The position numbers and the translations under genes are program-made. DNA of 35,794 bases from Desulfuromonadales bacterium (GTDB lineage: Bacteria; Desulfobacterota; Desulfuromonadia; Geobacterales; Pseudopelobacteraceae). The stretch lies in assembly GCA_016650295.1 (NCBI GenBank), contig JAENWA010000057.1:1-35794 (forward strand), written 5' to 3'. Shown piece by piece: positions 1-5,907 of this stretch. The notes beneath the pieces were generated by a model, which saw only the letters and a list, made by a program, of their open reading frames with translations, was not told where the DNA came from and ran no database searches. Every line of letters begins with the position of its first letter. The first letter of the stretch is position 1.

Positions 1-135
1 GCGACGGACACCCTTGCCGTCCGGCTAATGGTTCCCACCATCAGGGTCCATAGAGGACTTTCACCTCCAAGTCACTGCTTGACCACCACAATCAAGCAGA
101 CGGCGCTTACGCGCCACGCGCCATGCTGGGCGCAC
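1..135 (-). mobile_element. Group II intron, 5' end (runs off the window)
   Basis: Read on the minus strand, the sequence starts with GTGCGCCCAGCATGG at 135. This fits the conserved GUGYG start of group II introns. It continues into TGGAGGTGAAAGTCCTC (52-68) and then a GGGAACC / GGCAAGGGTG segment, wording I recognise from domain I of bacterial group II introns. The rest of the ribozyme and any reverse transcriptase would lie left of the window. The true first base could be 137, because GTGTGCG also fits. The plus-strand open frame across 1-165 is a frequent spurious translation of such introns and is not called as a gene. The assignment rests on remembered consensus, so the intron class is not given. 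Confidence 0.7.
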
Positions 136-188
136 ACGGCTTGGGAGAACAGCGGCAGTTTTTAGGCCGCTGCTTCTGCCGGTTGGAC
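136..188 (-). repeat. attC-like site interrupted by the intron
   Basis: On the minus strand this reads GTCCAAC (188-182, matching RYYYAAC) and then an imperfect hairpin: AGAAGCAGCGGC pairs with GCCGCTGTTCT around a short loop, with one extrahelical G. It ends AAGCCGT directly before the intron. The two intact attC-like sites nearby end AGCCGTT in the same orientation, so the intron seems to split the GTTRRRY core after GT. The right half of the core would be beyond the intron, outside the window. Confidence 0.5.
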
Positions 189-235
189 TTTGGTTTTCTC
201 GTTTCATTACTTGCCAGCGTCTGCTCCGGTATTCT

Positions 236-279
236 AAAAACGCTGTGAAGTCTTGGGGTAAAAGACTTACGGCGTTTTT
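236..279 (-). terminator. Hairpin downstream of the 315-1100 gene
   Basis: AAAAACGC (236-243) pairs with GCGTTTTT (272-279), and an inner AAGTCTT pairs with AAGACTT. This gives a long interrupted hairpin with A and T tracts at both ends. It lies about 36 nt past the stop of the minus-strand gene and can work as a terminator in either direction. It could instead be a degenerate attC site, since CTAAC flanks it, but the core boxes are poor. Confidence 0.55.
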
Positions 280-314
280 GTTAGCTTGAAATGTCTCGTA
301 TCAAGGGTTGAACT

Positions 315-1100
315 TTATTTTTTCTCTTTTTTCGATTCCTTAATGTCGATACTTCCGTCAATTTTGGGTTCTTTGATGAATTTAAATAAGGATGTCGCTC
401 CCATAGTATATCCATCAACTGCTAGCTTTGCCGCTTGGAGTGCGCTGTCTTTATATTTATCAAATAACTCTTTATCTATTTCTTCATGGATATAATTTTC
501 ATGTGTAATGATGCAAGGTGGAAATCCTGCCGGCACGCCAACAGTCGTAACAAATAGCTGATATTGATAGCCAATATGAACAGCTTTCCTCTTTTTTAGC
601 CCCATATATTCAGTTGTCTCTTCTACCTTAATGTATGGCCTGACTTCGACAGTGAACGCTTTTGATCTCTCGTCAATTGATCTCAGTTCATCAGCACGTC
701 CTCTTTCGTAAAAGGATCTTACCTCCTCCTCCCTTACGGTATTTAACTCTCTAACTTTGTTTTCAAGCTTGTCTTGCCAATATGTTGAAATTTCTTCTAG
801 TCTTTTCGCATTATCGGACTTTTCAATATTCAATTCTGAACATTTAGCATCAAATTGATCTTGCCATTTTTTATTAATATCCTCGGTCATTGATGAATTT
901 TCAGCTCTTAATTGAGAGATATCATAGGTATGTGCTAATAAATTCTTGGATATCTGATCTTCAGCATTTTTCCATTTGTTATTCGCGTTGTTTATTTCTT
1001 CTAATAAACCCACTTCACTTTTCTTTTGGATTTGCTTGGAACAAACATAAGCTATAAATGCCGATACTAAACCAGTAATTACTGCAATTTCGGTTGTCAT
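315..1100 (-). CDS. Membrane-anchored coiled-coil protein of unknown function
   Basis: This 261-residue protein is not recognised. Residues about 4-20 form one hydrophobic N-terminal segment, after which a long charged region (about 25-150) has coiled-coil character and repeated tryptophans. A mixed alpha/beta C-terminal part (about 150-235) follows, and a Lys-rich tail ends the protein. The layout suggests a cytoplasmic coiled coil tethered to the inner membrane. The start is preceded by GGAGAGTCA. The gene is AT-rich compared with the housekeeping genes further right, and it begins 34 nt after an attC-like site, as a cassette gene would. Transfer is therefore likely. No function can be assigned from sequence. 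Confidence 0.7.
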   Translation of the reverse strand: MTTEIAVITGLVSAFIAYVCSKQIQKKSEVGLLEEINNANNKWKNAEDQISKNLLAHTYDISQLRAENSSMTEDINKKWQDQFDAKCSELNIEKSDNAKRLEEISTYWQDKLENKVRELNTVREEEVRSFYERGRADELRSIDERSKAFTVEVRPYIKVEETTEYMGLKKRKAVHIGYQYQLFVTTVGVPAGFPPCIITHENYIHEEIDKELFDKYKDSALQAAKLAVDGYTMGATSLFKFIKEPKIDGSIDIKESKKEKK

Positions 1101-1133
1101 TGACTCTCCTTTTCCTGATTAATTTAGATTGTC

Positions 1134-1195
1134 GTTCAACGGCTAGAGGGTCTGCTGTGTAGCGAAGCGGAGACAGCAGCACCCGAGTGTTAGAT
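1134..1195 (-). repeat. attC-like recombination site
   Basis: On the minus strand the site runs from ATCTAAC (1195-1189, RYYYAAC) to GTTGAAC (1140-1134, GTTRRRY). Between them is an imperfect palindrome in which GGGTGCTGCTGT pairs with ACAGCAGACCC. It is 62 bp long. It starts 8 nt after the stop of the 74-residue gene and ends 33 nt before the start codon of the next minus-strand gene, which is normal cassette spacing. The core boxes are symmetrical, so the orientation is inferred from the gene layout. Confidence 0.7.
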
Positions 1196-1203
1196 GTTAT
1201 CTA

Positions 1204-1428
1204 CTATCTCACCGTGATGTATATGAATACTCCAACTGCAACTACAATGGCGATGATAGCTAAATAAAGATGCCCAATCTTTACTGACCTACCGCATCGG
1301 TCCCGTCCAAACCTTTTTCCACAGTGTTCGCATGCCTCCCATGGCGGCCATAGTTTAAATCGATCTGCCGTTGAAACGATTGTAGAAAAGCAATAAGGGC
1401 AGACATTATCGAGACTTGGACCTTCCAT
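1204..1428 (-). CDS. Small zinc-ribbon protein with one C-terminal membrane segment
   Basis: The 74-residue product has CPYC near residue 11 and CEHC near residue 33, a likely four-cysteine zinc ribbon. A single hydrophobic helix covers about residues 52-72. It would be a tail-anchored membrane peptide with a metal-binding cytoplasmic head. A GGAGTAACGAACAG ribosome site precedes the ATG. It sits alone between two attC-like palindromes, so it looks like a one-gene integron cassette. No specific family is recognised. Nearby CGKR and CGR residues add two further cysteines. Confidence 0.65.
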   Translation of the reverse strand: MEGPSLDNVCPYCFSTIVSTADRFKLWPPWEACEHCGKRFGRDRCGRSVKIGHLYLAIIAIVVAVGVFIYITVR

Positions 1429-1477
1429 CTGTTCGTTACTCCTTCCATGTGTATTTCAGCTTTTCGTTCAATTTCTC

Positions 1478-1550
1478 ATCTAACGGCTCGCGCAGTTGAC
1501 CCGTTCGGGCAGCCTTTCCGCCCGGCCGGTGTCCAACTGCCTGGTTGGGA
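1478..1550 (-). repeat. attC-like recombination site
   Basis: On the minus strand it runs from TCCCAAC (1550-1544, one base off RYYYAAC) to GTTAGAT (1484-1478, a perfect GTTRRRY) and is preceded by AGCC. The interior folds: GCAGTTGGAC pairs with GTCAACTGC with one extrahelical base, a typical attC feature. It is 73 bp long and lies between the stop of the synthetase gene and the start of the zinc-ribbon gene. Confidence 0.65.
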
Positions 1551-1624
1551 CTTCTCATTTTTAGCCTTCTGCCATTTTACTTTTATCTCGTGTCAATGAG
1601 TGACCCTCGAACGACCCGCAAACC

Positions 1625-2707
1625 TTATTCTTCATAACTCGAAGGGACATAGTTCCCTATCGCAATTCCTGCGGTAGAAAACTTTTCTAATTGTCCCATT
1701 TTAAACGGCGCAAACCATTCGGCATTGGCGTACGGGTGATGCTTTATATAGTCATCTCCCATACCTGCTAACAGCATTAATTCAAACCTCGTCATTTGAC
1801 CTTGGCTCGTACCCCAGAGTATTCGACCAAGTTCATAGCCATCATAACCCGCTATACACTCGTCAATTTGCTTAAAATTCAGAAACCCAAATTTACGTAA
1901 CATACGTGCTGTAAACTCGTACGAGTAGTCAGACATTCGGCCATCCGAACCGAGTCGTTTATTGAGAAACGTTTTTAAGGCGTCAGGCGTGATCTCTACC
2001 ACTTCTAACTTGCCTTCTTCAACAGAGGTTCTAGCATTAAGTCTTATTTCTTCGTCAGCATCTTGAATTGCTTGAAATTCCCTGTCTGCTATTTCAAATA
2101 ATCCGGCAAGTGCCGTAAATCTTCTCCTGATTTGGGTTGGTATAACTTCAACGGATTTGTATTGGATGTCGTGCTCAATCTCTGCCCAAGCATGCTGAAG
2201 TATCGTCCTTACTTGAATTTCGGCTATTAAATCAGCATACCTGCTATATTCTGGAAATTTTGTTCGAGCTTCCGTTAATGAGACAAGGTAGTGAACGCTT
2301 TGGTAACCTAATTTGCCATCTTTATGTAATAAGTCAGCTTTATCGAATTTTTCTATTACTGTAAATTGCTCGTTGATTATCTGATCAACATCTAACAATG
2401 TGCGTGGGAAAAATGTTATGACTCGAACACCAGCAAGATCAGTAATATCTTTAATTGGATTTAGATACTTTGGTCTATTAGAATCCTCTTTAGAAGGCTT
2501 TGCAGATTTCTTTCCAAAGCTATCTATTTCTTTGGCTCTTGCATCTATAGAGGCAACTGTTATTTTCCCAACGTTTATAGCATTTATAAGAATATCCTTT
2601 GTTATTTCAGCAAACGCTTCGTACATTGGTCGGAGTTTTTGATAATCATACTCAGAATTTTTCTGATGTAGTGTGAAATCAAACTCGTTTGCTTCTGATG
2701 TATCCAT
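1625..2707 (-). CDS. RelA/SpoT-domain nucleotide pyrophosphokinase-like protein
   Basis: The 360-residue protein carries a RelA/SpoT synthetase domain at about residues 40-215. Visible motifs are DLAGVRVI, GYQSVHYLV (the G-loop tyrosine region) and EIQVRTILQHAWAEIEHD. There is no HD hydrolase domain and no TGS or ACT domain, so it resembles a small alarmone synthetase with an extra C-terminal region of about 145 residues. Family members make (p)ppGpp-like alarmones, and some (toxSAS, CapRel) are toxins or phage-defence effectors that act on nucleotides or tRNA. Which activity applies here is not shown. It lies in an AT-rich, cassette-like position and has no obvious partner antitoxin gene next to it. 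The promoter region carries clustered palindromes. Confidence 0.85.
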   Translation of the reverse strand: MDTSEANEFDFTLHQKNSEYDYQKLRPMYEAFAEITKDILINAINVGKITVASIDARAKEIDSFGKKSAKPSKEDSNRPKYLNPIKDITDLAGVRVITFFPRTLLDVDQIINEQFTVIEKFDKADLLHKDGKLGYQSVHYLVSLTEARTKFPEYSRYADLIAEIQVRTILQHAWAEIEHDIQYKSVEVIPTQIRRRFTALAGLFEIADREFQAIQDADEEIRLNARTSVEEGKLEVVEITPDALKTFLNKRLGSDGRMSDYSYEFTARMLRKFGFLNFKQIDECIAGYDGYELGRILWGTSQGQMTRFELMLLAGMGDDYIKHHPYANAEWFAPFKMGQLEKFSTAGIAIGNYVPSSYEE

Positions 2708-2757
2708 ATTTTCACTCCTTCATTAATTACATACCAACTCGTTGATCATCGGTATCC

Positions 2758-2878
2758 GTATATAAGTGACTTGTCACCTATATAGGCAAACAGTGCCGTA
2801 TATAAGTGACCTAAGAGTCACCTATATACGTTGCTTCTTCTTTTTCTACGGCAAGCGCCGGCAACCGGTATAGGTGAC
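2758..2878. repeat. Cluster of GTATATAAGTGAC palindromes, possible operators
   Basis: Unit 1 (2758-2785) is GTATATAAGTGAC, two bases, then GTCACCTATATAG. Unit 2 (2798-2829) is GTATATAAGTGAC, six bases, then GTCACCTATATAC. A fifth half site, GTATAGGTGAC, sits at 2868-2878. The half sites match at 11 or more of 13 positions. The cluster lies 50-170 bp upstream of the synthetase start, so a dimeric repressor could bind there. Recombinase or transposon-end binding sites are an alternative. Confidence 0.6.
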
Positions 2879-2969
2879 TTGCATTTGCCATCCAGGGTCG
2901 CATCTCAACAGCAAACAAGCAACCACTAACACCGCCCCCCCCACTCTCCACTTTCAAACCCAAATCAAC

Positions 2970-3011
2970 CATTTCCTACTGAACACATCGGCTCCTATCC
3001 GTCCAATCTCT
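2970..3011. repeat. 42-bp direct repeat A, copy 1
   Basis: This block begins CATTTCCTACTGAACACATC and matches 3995-4036 with one mismatch in the same orientation. The pair flanks the ORF6N gene and its shorter repeats, which suggests past duplication or recombination around that gene. Confidence 0.8.
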
Positions 3012-3033
3012 CAAACCACAACCATCCACCCAT

Positions 3034-3070
3034 TCATATCTTCACCCGTTGCAACATTTCAATTGCGCTA
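3034..3070. repeat. 37-bp direct repeat B, copy 1
   Basis: This segment is identical to 3909-3945. On the minus strand it encodes the final SAIEMLQRVKI and stop codon of the ORF6N protein. The second copy gives the same ending to a mini-ORF upstream. Confidence 0.9.
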
Positions 3071-3912
3071 ACATCCATTTTCGAGAAAGCGAACCATTTT
3101 TTCCCCAGGTCTTTCAGCGATGCACCAATGTGATAAATGTCATCATCGATAATGAGAAAACGGTCGTGCGAAGATTTGAACGTTTGCACGTCAATAGCGG
3201 GGTATTGCCGGTTATATTTTTCAATATCCAAGGCCAATGCCTGGCCGATGCTTTTTGTCAGAATTAGGGTGGTTACCTCTGCTTCTCTCTTGGATAACAG
3301 AGTCAACACGCTTTCATCCACGTAGTTGTCGATAAGAATAATCCGCTGGGTGGCGGAACGAATCAGGTCGCAGACAAAGGCGTAGGCATCGAAGACTTGT
3401 CCATCAAAAAATATGCCTTGCTTTGGTTTGATACTTTTGTCTTCAAGTGCGTTGAAAAGCTGCTCAAATTTTTCGTCGACTTTGATTTCATGCAGCAATT
3501 GACGTTTTTCGATACTCTCCAGTCGCATAAAGAGATCGGCGTTGTTCGCCAGAAACTGACGCATTTTCACGAAGGCGCGCATAATTGCGATGTTGATTTC
3601 AACTGCACGCTTGCTGGTTAATACCGCTGAAAGCGAGGAGACTCCTTGTTCGGTAAAAACAAAGGGTTTAGCTCCGCCTAATTGTTTTTTTGAAGGTATC
3701 ACAGATTGTGATACCAGCGAATCGACTTCATTTTCAGTCAACTCAAACATAAAATCAGATGGAAATCTGGCTGGGTTTCTCTTGACTGCTTGCTTGAGTG
3801 CGCGGGTTTCCACCTCGTAGAGTTCCGCCAGATCACGGTCCAACATCACCTGCACACTGCGTATGGTGTAGATGCGACTTTCAATATTCACCACCTGAAC
3901 CAATTCGCTCAT
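3034..3912 (-). CDS. ORF6N-domain DNA-binding protein with PLD-like C-terminal domain
   Basis: The 292-residue protein starts with an ORF6N domain (about 5-90), with the typical VMLDRDLAELYEVETRALKQAV and RFPSDFMFEL blocks. ORF6N is a DNA-binding module common in phage and mobile genes. A middle helical part (about 110-160) is followed by a domain with RIILIDNYVDES and HDRFLIIDDDIYHIGASL. These resemble a phospholipase-D-like fold with a single HxxF-type catalytic motif in place of HKD. The protein could be a DNA-targeted regulator or nuclease-like effector, but activity is not proven. The ATG overlaps the stop of a 26-codon ORF as ATGA, so translation may be coupled. Its last 37 bp are duplicated exactly just upstream of its start. 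Confidence 0.85.
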   Translation of the reverse strand: MSELVQVVNIESRIYTIRSVQVMLDRDLAELYEVETRALKQAVKRNPARFPSDFMFELTENEVDSLVSQSVIPSKKQLGGAKPFVFTEQGVSSLSAVLTSKRAVEINIAIMRAFVKMRQFLANNADLFMRLESIEKRQLLHEIKVDEKFEQLFNALEDKSIKPKQGIFFDGQVFDAYAFVCDLIRSATQRIILIDNYVDESVLTLLSKREAEVTTLILTKSIGQALALDIEKYNRQYPAIDVQTFKSSHDRFLIIDDDIYHIGASLKDLGKKWFAFSKMDVSAIEMLQRVKI

Positions 3913-3945
3913 ATCTTCACCCGTTGCAACATTTCAATTGCGCTA
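3909..3945. repeat. 37-bp direct repeat B, copy 2
   Basis: This is an exact copy of 3034-3070. It spans the start codon of the ORF6N gene and the end of the 26-codon ORF. Confidence 0.9.
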
Positions 3946-3989
3946 TCCTTCATAGCTCTAATTCCGGAAAACAGTTCATTTAACCCCAT
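3909..3989 (-). CDS. 26-codon ORF ending like the ORF6N protein (leader or gene remnant)
   Basis: The frame starts ATGGGGTTAAAT, encodes MGLNELFSGIRAMKD, and then has the same SAIEMLQRVKI ending as the downstream ORF6N protein. Its stop overlaps the ORF6N start as ATGA. It may be the tail of a lost upstream gene copy, left by recombination at repeat B, or a leader peptide that couples translation. It has no convincing ribosome site of its own. Confidence 0.4.
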   Translation of the reverse strand: MGLNELFSGIRAMKDSAIEMLQRVKI

Positions 3990-3994
3990 GTCAA

Positions 3995-4036
3995 CATTTC
4001 CTACTGAACACATCGGCTCCCATCCGTCCAATCTCT
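3995..4036. repeat. 42-bp direct repeat A, copy 2
   Basis: This is the same block as 2970-3011, with one mismatch (C for T in CTCCCATCC). It lies upstream of the mini-ORF and the ORF6N gene. Confidence 0.8.
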
Positions 4037-4088
4037 AAAACCTTAACAATCCACAACCATTCTCATACCGCAAACTCTTTTCAAGTTC

Positions 4089-4110
4089 AATTTCCGGACG
4101 TCCGGAAATT
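4089..4110. promoter_or_regulatory. 22-bp perfect palindrome, possible operator
   Basis: AATTTCCGGAC is followed without a gap by its exact reverse complement. It lies 99 bp upstream of the mini-ORF/ORF6N unit on the minus strand. A gapless dyad of this length fits a dimeric regulator site. It has no T tract, so it is not a terminator. Confidence 0.5.
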
Positions 4111-4144
4111 TGCGTAACTATCCGATTTGACACAAAACCACTCT

Positions 4145-4261
4145 CTAAAATGCCCCATTTATTATGCAAGCACTGTCACTGGCACCTTCAATTTCTTGCG
4201 GCGTGATAACGGGAAACTCCCCATATATCCAAATTCGATTAAAATCTTCATGGTCAATCAT
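4145..4261 (-). CDS. Possible 38-residue ORF or gene remnant
   Basis: The frame starts MIDHEDFNRIWIYGEF and continues with PVITPQEIEG, ending in NGAF. Its composition looks protein-like, but there is no clear ribosome site. It begins just 25 bp after a strong minus-strand terminator, which leaves little room for its own promoter. It may be the tail end of a decayed gene. No family is recognised. Confidence 0.22.
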   Translation of the reverse strand: MIDHEDFNRIWIYGEFPVITPQEIEGASDSACIINGAF

Positions 4262-4285
4262 TTACTACGAGTCCCGACCTGTAGC

Positions 4286-4331
4286 AAAAAAAAACCGCCA
4301 GACCGGCATTCTTCCCGGTTCAGCGGCTTTT
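4286..4331 (-). terminator. Rho-independent terminator (minus strand)
   Basis: On the minus strand, GCCGCTGAACCGG pairs with CCGGTCTGGCGG around a short loop, and a run of nine T (4294-4286) follows. It would stop transcription coming leftward from the RNase H-like gene region. On the plus strand the T run is only four, so it is weaker in that direction. Confidence 0.75.
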
Positions 4332-4492
4332 AAAAATATGCTATTTTCCCCAAATCCATCCCAGCCCCACAGACATAACATAGCCCTGATAAACAGGATA
4401 GTTCGTTTACGAAATCATTCAAAAATGATTTCTAACTTACTAAAAGTGCCTCATCCTACCCCACCCTCACCTGCCTGTCAAAGGAAACACTA

Positions 4493-4654
4493 GGAGTCTG
4501 TCGGACTTAGGAAATCGTAGCGAAAATCCGACTGGGCGAGGACAGATTTTGCCGATTTTGCAGGTCAATAGTCATTCTATTGACCAAGAAAGCGGTGAAA
4601 TATGGACCGCGCAGGCGGATTTGCAGTAGATTTCTCCTAAGTCCAACAGGCTCC
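4493..4654 (+). mobile_element. 162-bp MITE-like element, copy 1
   Basis: The ends are GGAGTCTGTCGGACTTAGGA and the reverse complement of GGAGCCTGTTGGACTTAGGA, which are terminal inverted repeats matching at 18 of 20 positions. The centre has GGTCAATAG, five bases, CTATTGACC. There is no reading frame for a transposase. A second copy of equal length lies inverted at 30853-31014 and is more than 90 percent similar by eye. The element is too short to be autonomous and would rely on a transposase that recognises these ends. Confidence 0.8.
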
Positions 4655-4773
4655 TAGATCCATATTCCTTTAGCGCAACGACTTTTTCCTGAAGATATTC
4701 CAGCTCCTGCCGCGCCTGTTTTCCGAATAAATCCATGCCTGCACCTGTTCCGGTTTATGTGCCGTCAGGGCAT

Positions 4774-5301
4774 TCATTCGGAGTGCAAGCGGTCCTGTTT
4801 CAAGGCTTTCCTCACTCCTCGATCCACATACGAAAAGATCCGCTGGACAGTGTCGTGGGTGCAGGCAGGGGAGTGCCCCGATACTTTGCACACCTGAAAG
4901 CCCAGTTGTTCGTATGCTGCATAAAACTCACGATAAAGCTGGGCATTGCCCAACGGTCGCCCTGAGCGCTTGGCAATATAATCACTGTTTTCAAGAGCGG
5001 CTCTTCTCCCCAACAGCCCGGCAACACACTGGGAATCGGTATAAATCCGCAGAACCCCGCCAGCCTGGCTTGTGATCTCCTCCCGCACATTTTCCAGTGC
5101 CCACAAGAGTGTCTGAACTTCGAGGGTTGTGGATGAAATTTCCGCAAATTGCTTGATTACAAGCCGTGCGGTCACTTCGCCCTGCTCGATGTCCTGCGGT
5201 TCCACATCCGGAAACGACACGGGGACCAGCAGATAGCCGCCAATGCCGAGCTTGCGCTGTGGATTCAGACTCACATCGGTGAAAAGGGCAAAACTGATCA
5301 T
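4774..5301 (-). CDS. RNase H-fold protein
   Basis: The 175-residue product has the acidic residues of an RNase HI-type active site: Asp in LFTDVSLN (about 9), Glu in TTLEVQTLLWAL (about 61), Asp in IYTDSQCVAG (about 88) and Asp in CTHDTVQRIFSYVDRG near the C-terminus. The family cuts RNA in RNA:DNA hybrids, but this sequence is divergent from housekeeping RnhA and its substrate is unknown. It lacks a separate hybrid-binding domain. The start has GGAG about 12 nt upstream. It stands alone between the MITE region and the ferredoxin, with the ferredoxin terminator upstream, so it probably has its own promoter. Confidence 0.75.
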   Translation of the reverse strand: MISFALFTDVSLNPQRKLGIGGYLLVPVSFPDVEPQDIEQGEVTARLVIKQFAEISSTTLEVQTLLWALENVREEITSQAGGVLRIYTDSQCVAGLLGRRAALENSDYIAKRSGRPLGNAQLYREFYAAYEQLGFQVCKVSGHSPACTHDTVQRIFSYVDRGVRKALKQDRLHSE

Positions 5302-5424
5302 TGAATAAAGATACTCCGGGAAGCTGCGTTAATTGGTTGTACTGCAAATACACGGTTATCTGCACCTTCGACAGAGACCGGCAATGTCCGTGACTGCTCT
5401 GCGCGCAGCACACCCTGCCGTACA

Positions 5425-5464
5425 CAATAAAAAAGGCCCGTGTCGCCACGGGCCTTTTTTATTG
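5425..5464. terminator. Bidirectional terminator after the ferredoxin
   Basis: An 18-bp perfect inverted repeat, CAATAAAAAAGGCCCGTG with loop TCGC, has six A on one side and six T on the other, so it can act in both directions. It lies 18 bp past the ferredoxin stop on the minus strand and separates it from the RNase H-like gene. Confidence 0.9.
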
Positions 5465-5482
5465 CTTTCGCATCAATGCTGA

Positions 5483-5650
5483 TTAGGCATGGATGGCATT
5501 CACGGGACAGGTATCCACGCAAGCGCCGCAGTCGATGCAGGTATCGGCGTCGATGACGCGTTTGCTGCCCTGCTCGGCAATAGCGTTGACGGGACAGGAA
5601 TCCTCACATGCTGCACAGTTGGTGCAATCGTCGGTAATGGTATGGGACAC
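5483..5650 (-). CDS. 2[4Fe-4S] ferredoxin
   Basis: This 55-residue protein has two CxxCxxCxxxCP clusters: CTNCAACEDSCP near residues 9-20 and CIDCGACVDTCP near 38-49. It is a clostridial-type bacterial ferredoxin that would carry low-potential electrons between cytoplasmic oxidoreductases. I chose the GTG start because AAGGAGGAAG sits 6 nt upstream and the mature length then fits the family. An upstream in-frame ATG would add a 21-residue extension that does not look like ferredoxin. It is followed by a strong terminator, so it is probably a single-gene transcript. The acetate kinase gene is divergent. Confidence 0.93.
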   Translation of the reverse strand: MSHTITDDCTNCAACEDSCPVNAIAEQGSKRVIDADTCIDCGACVDTCPVNAIHA

Positions 5651-5907
5651 GGTTCTTCCTCCTTCTAAGATTGGTTTTCCCGATGGGAAACAGTGATAAT
5701 CTAGCATACACATTTTCTAAATGTCCAGTAAAGATTACACAAGAATATCGCTATCTGTCTGTATACATAATCACAAATGTGTTGAATTTGGAGAGTCTCT
5801 CATGTATATAACAAAAACAGTTTTATTTCAGCTATTTATTTTAGTCTGCTTGTTAGTTTTTTATTGATATTATAAATAAATCTCTGTTTATTTAGAGGGA
5901 GACAACT

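Larger units (their letters stand above)
2708..3033. other. Intergenic region between the synthetase and ORF6N genes
   Basis: No convincing gene lies here. The left half (2758-2878) holds five copies of a GTATATARGTGAC-type motif, listed separately. The right half is pyrimidine-rich on the plus strand, has a run of eight C near 2936, and contains the first copy of a 42-bp repeat (2970-3011). A 52-codon minus-strand frame (about 2812-2970) exists, but it has a poor composition and overlaps the palindromes. Confidence 0.5.
3990..4773. other. Long region without a firm gene
   Basis: From left to right it holds repeat A copy 2 (3995-4036), a 22-bp perfect palindrome (4089-4110), a possible 38-codon ORF (4145-4261, minus), a terminator (4286-4331), a 9-bp inverted repeat GAAATCATT/AATGATTTC (4411-4432) and a MITE-like element (4493-4654). 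Between these the sequence is low-GC and shows no coding signal I trust. It looks like a scar zone between mobile DNA and the core chromosome. Confidence 0.55.

Noticed and set aside
1-165. Plus-strand open frame at the left edge
   Set aside because: The sequence is better explained as the reverse of a group II intron 5' region, which often yields this kind of false protein.
136-1550. Plus-strand orientation of the attC-like sites
   Set aside because: The core boxes are nearly symmetric, but gene stops and starts fit only the minus-strand cassette layout.
2758-2878. CRISPR array
   Set aside because: Repeats are short, face both ways and have unequal gaps. There are no spacers of constant length and no cas genes.
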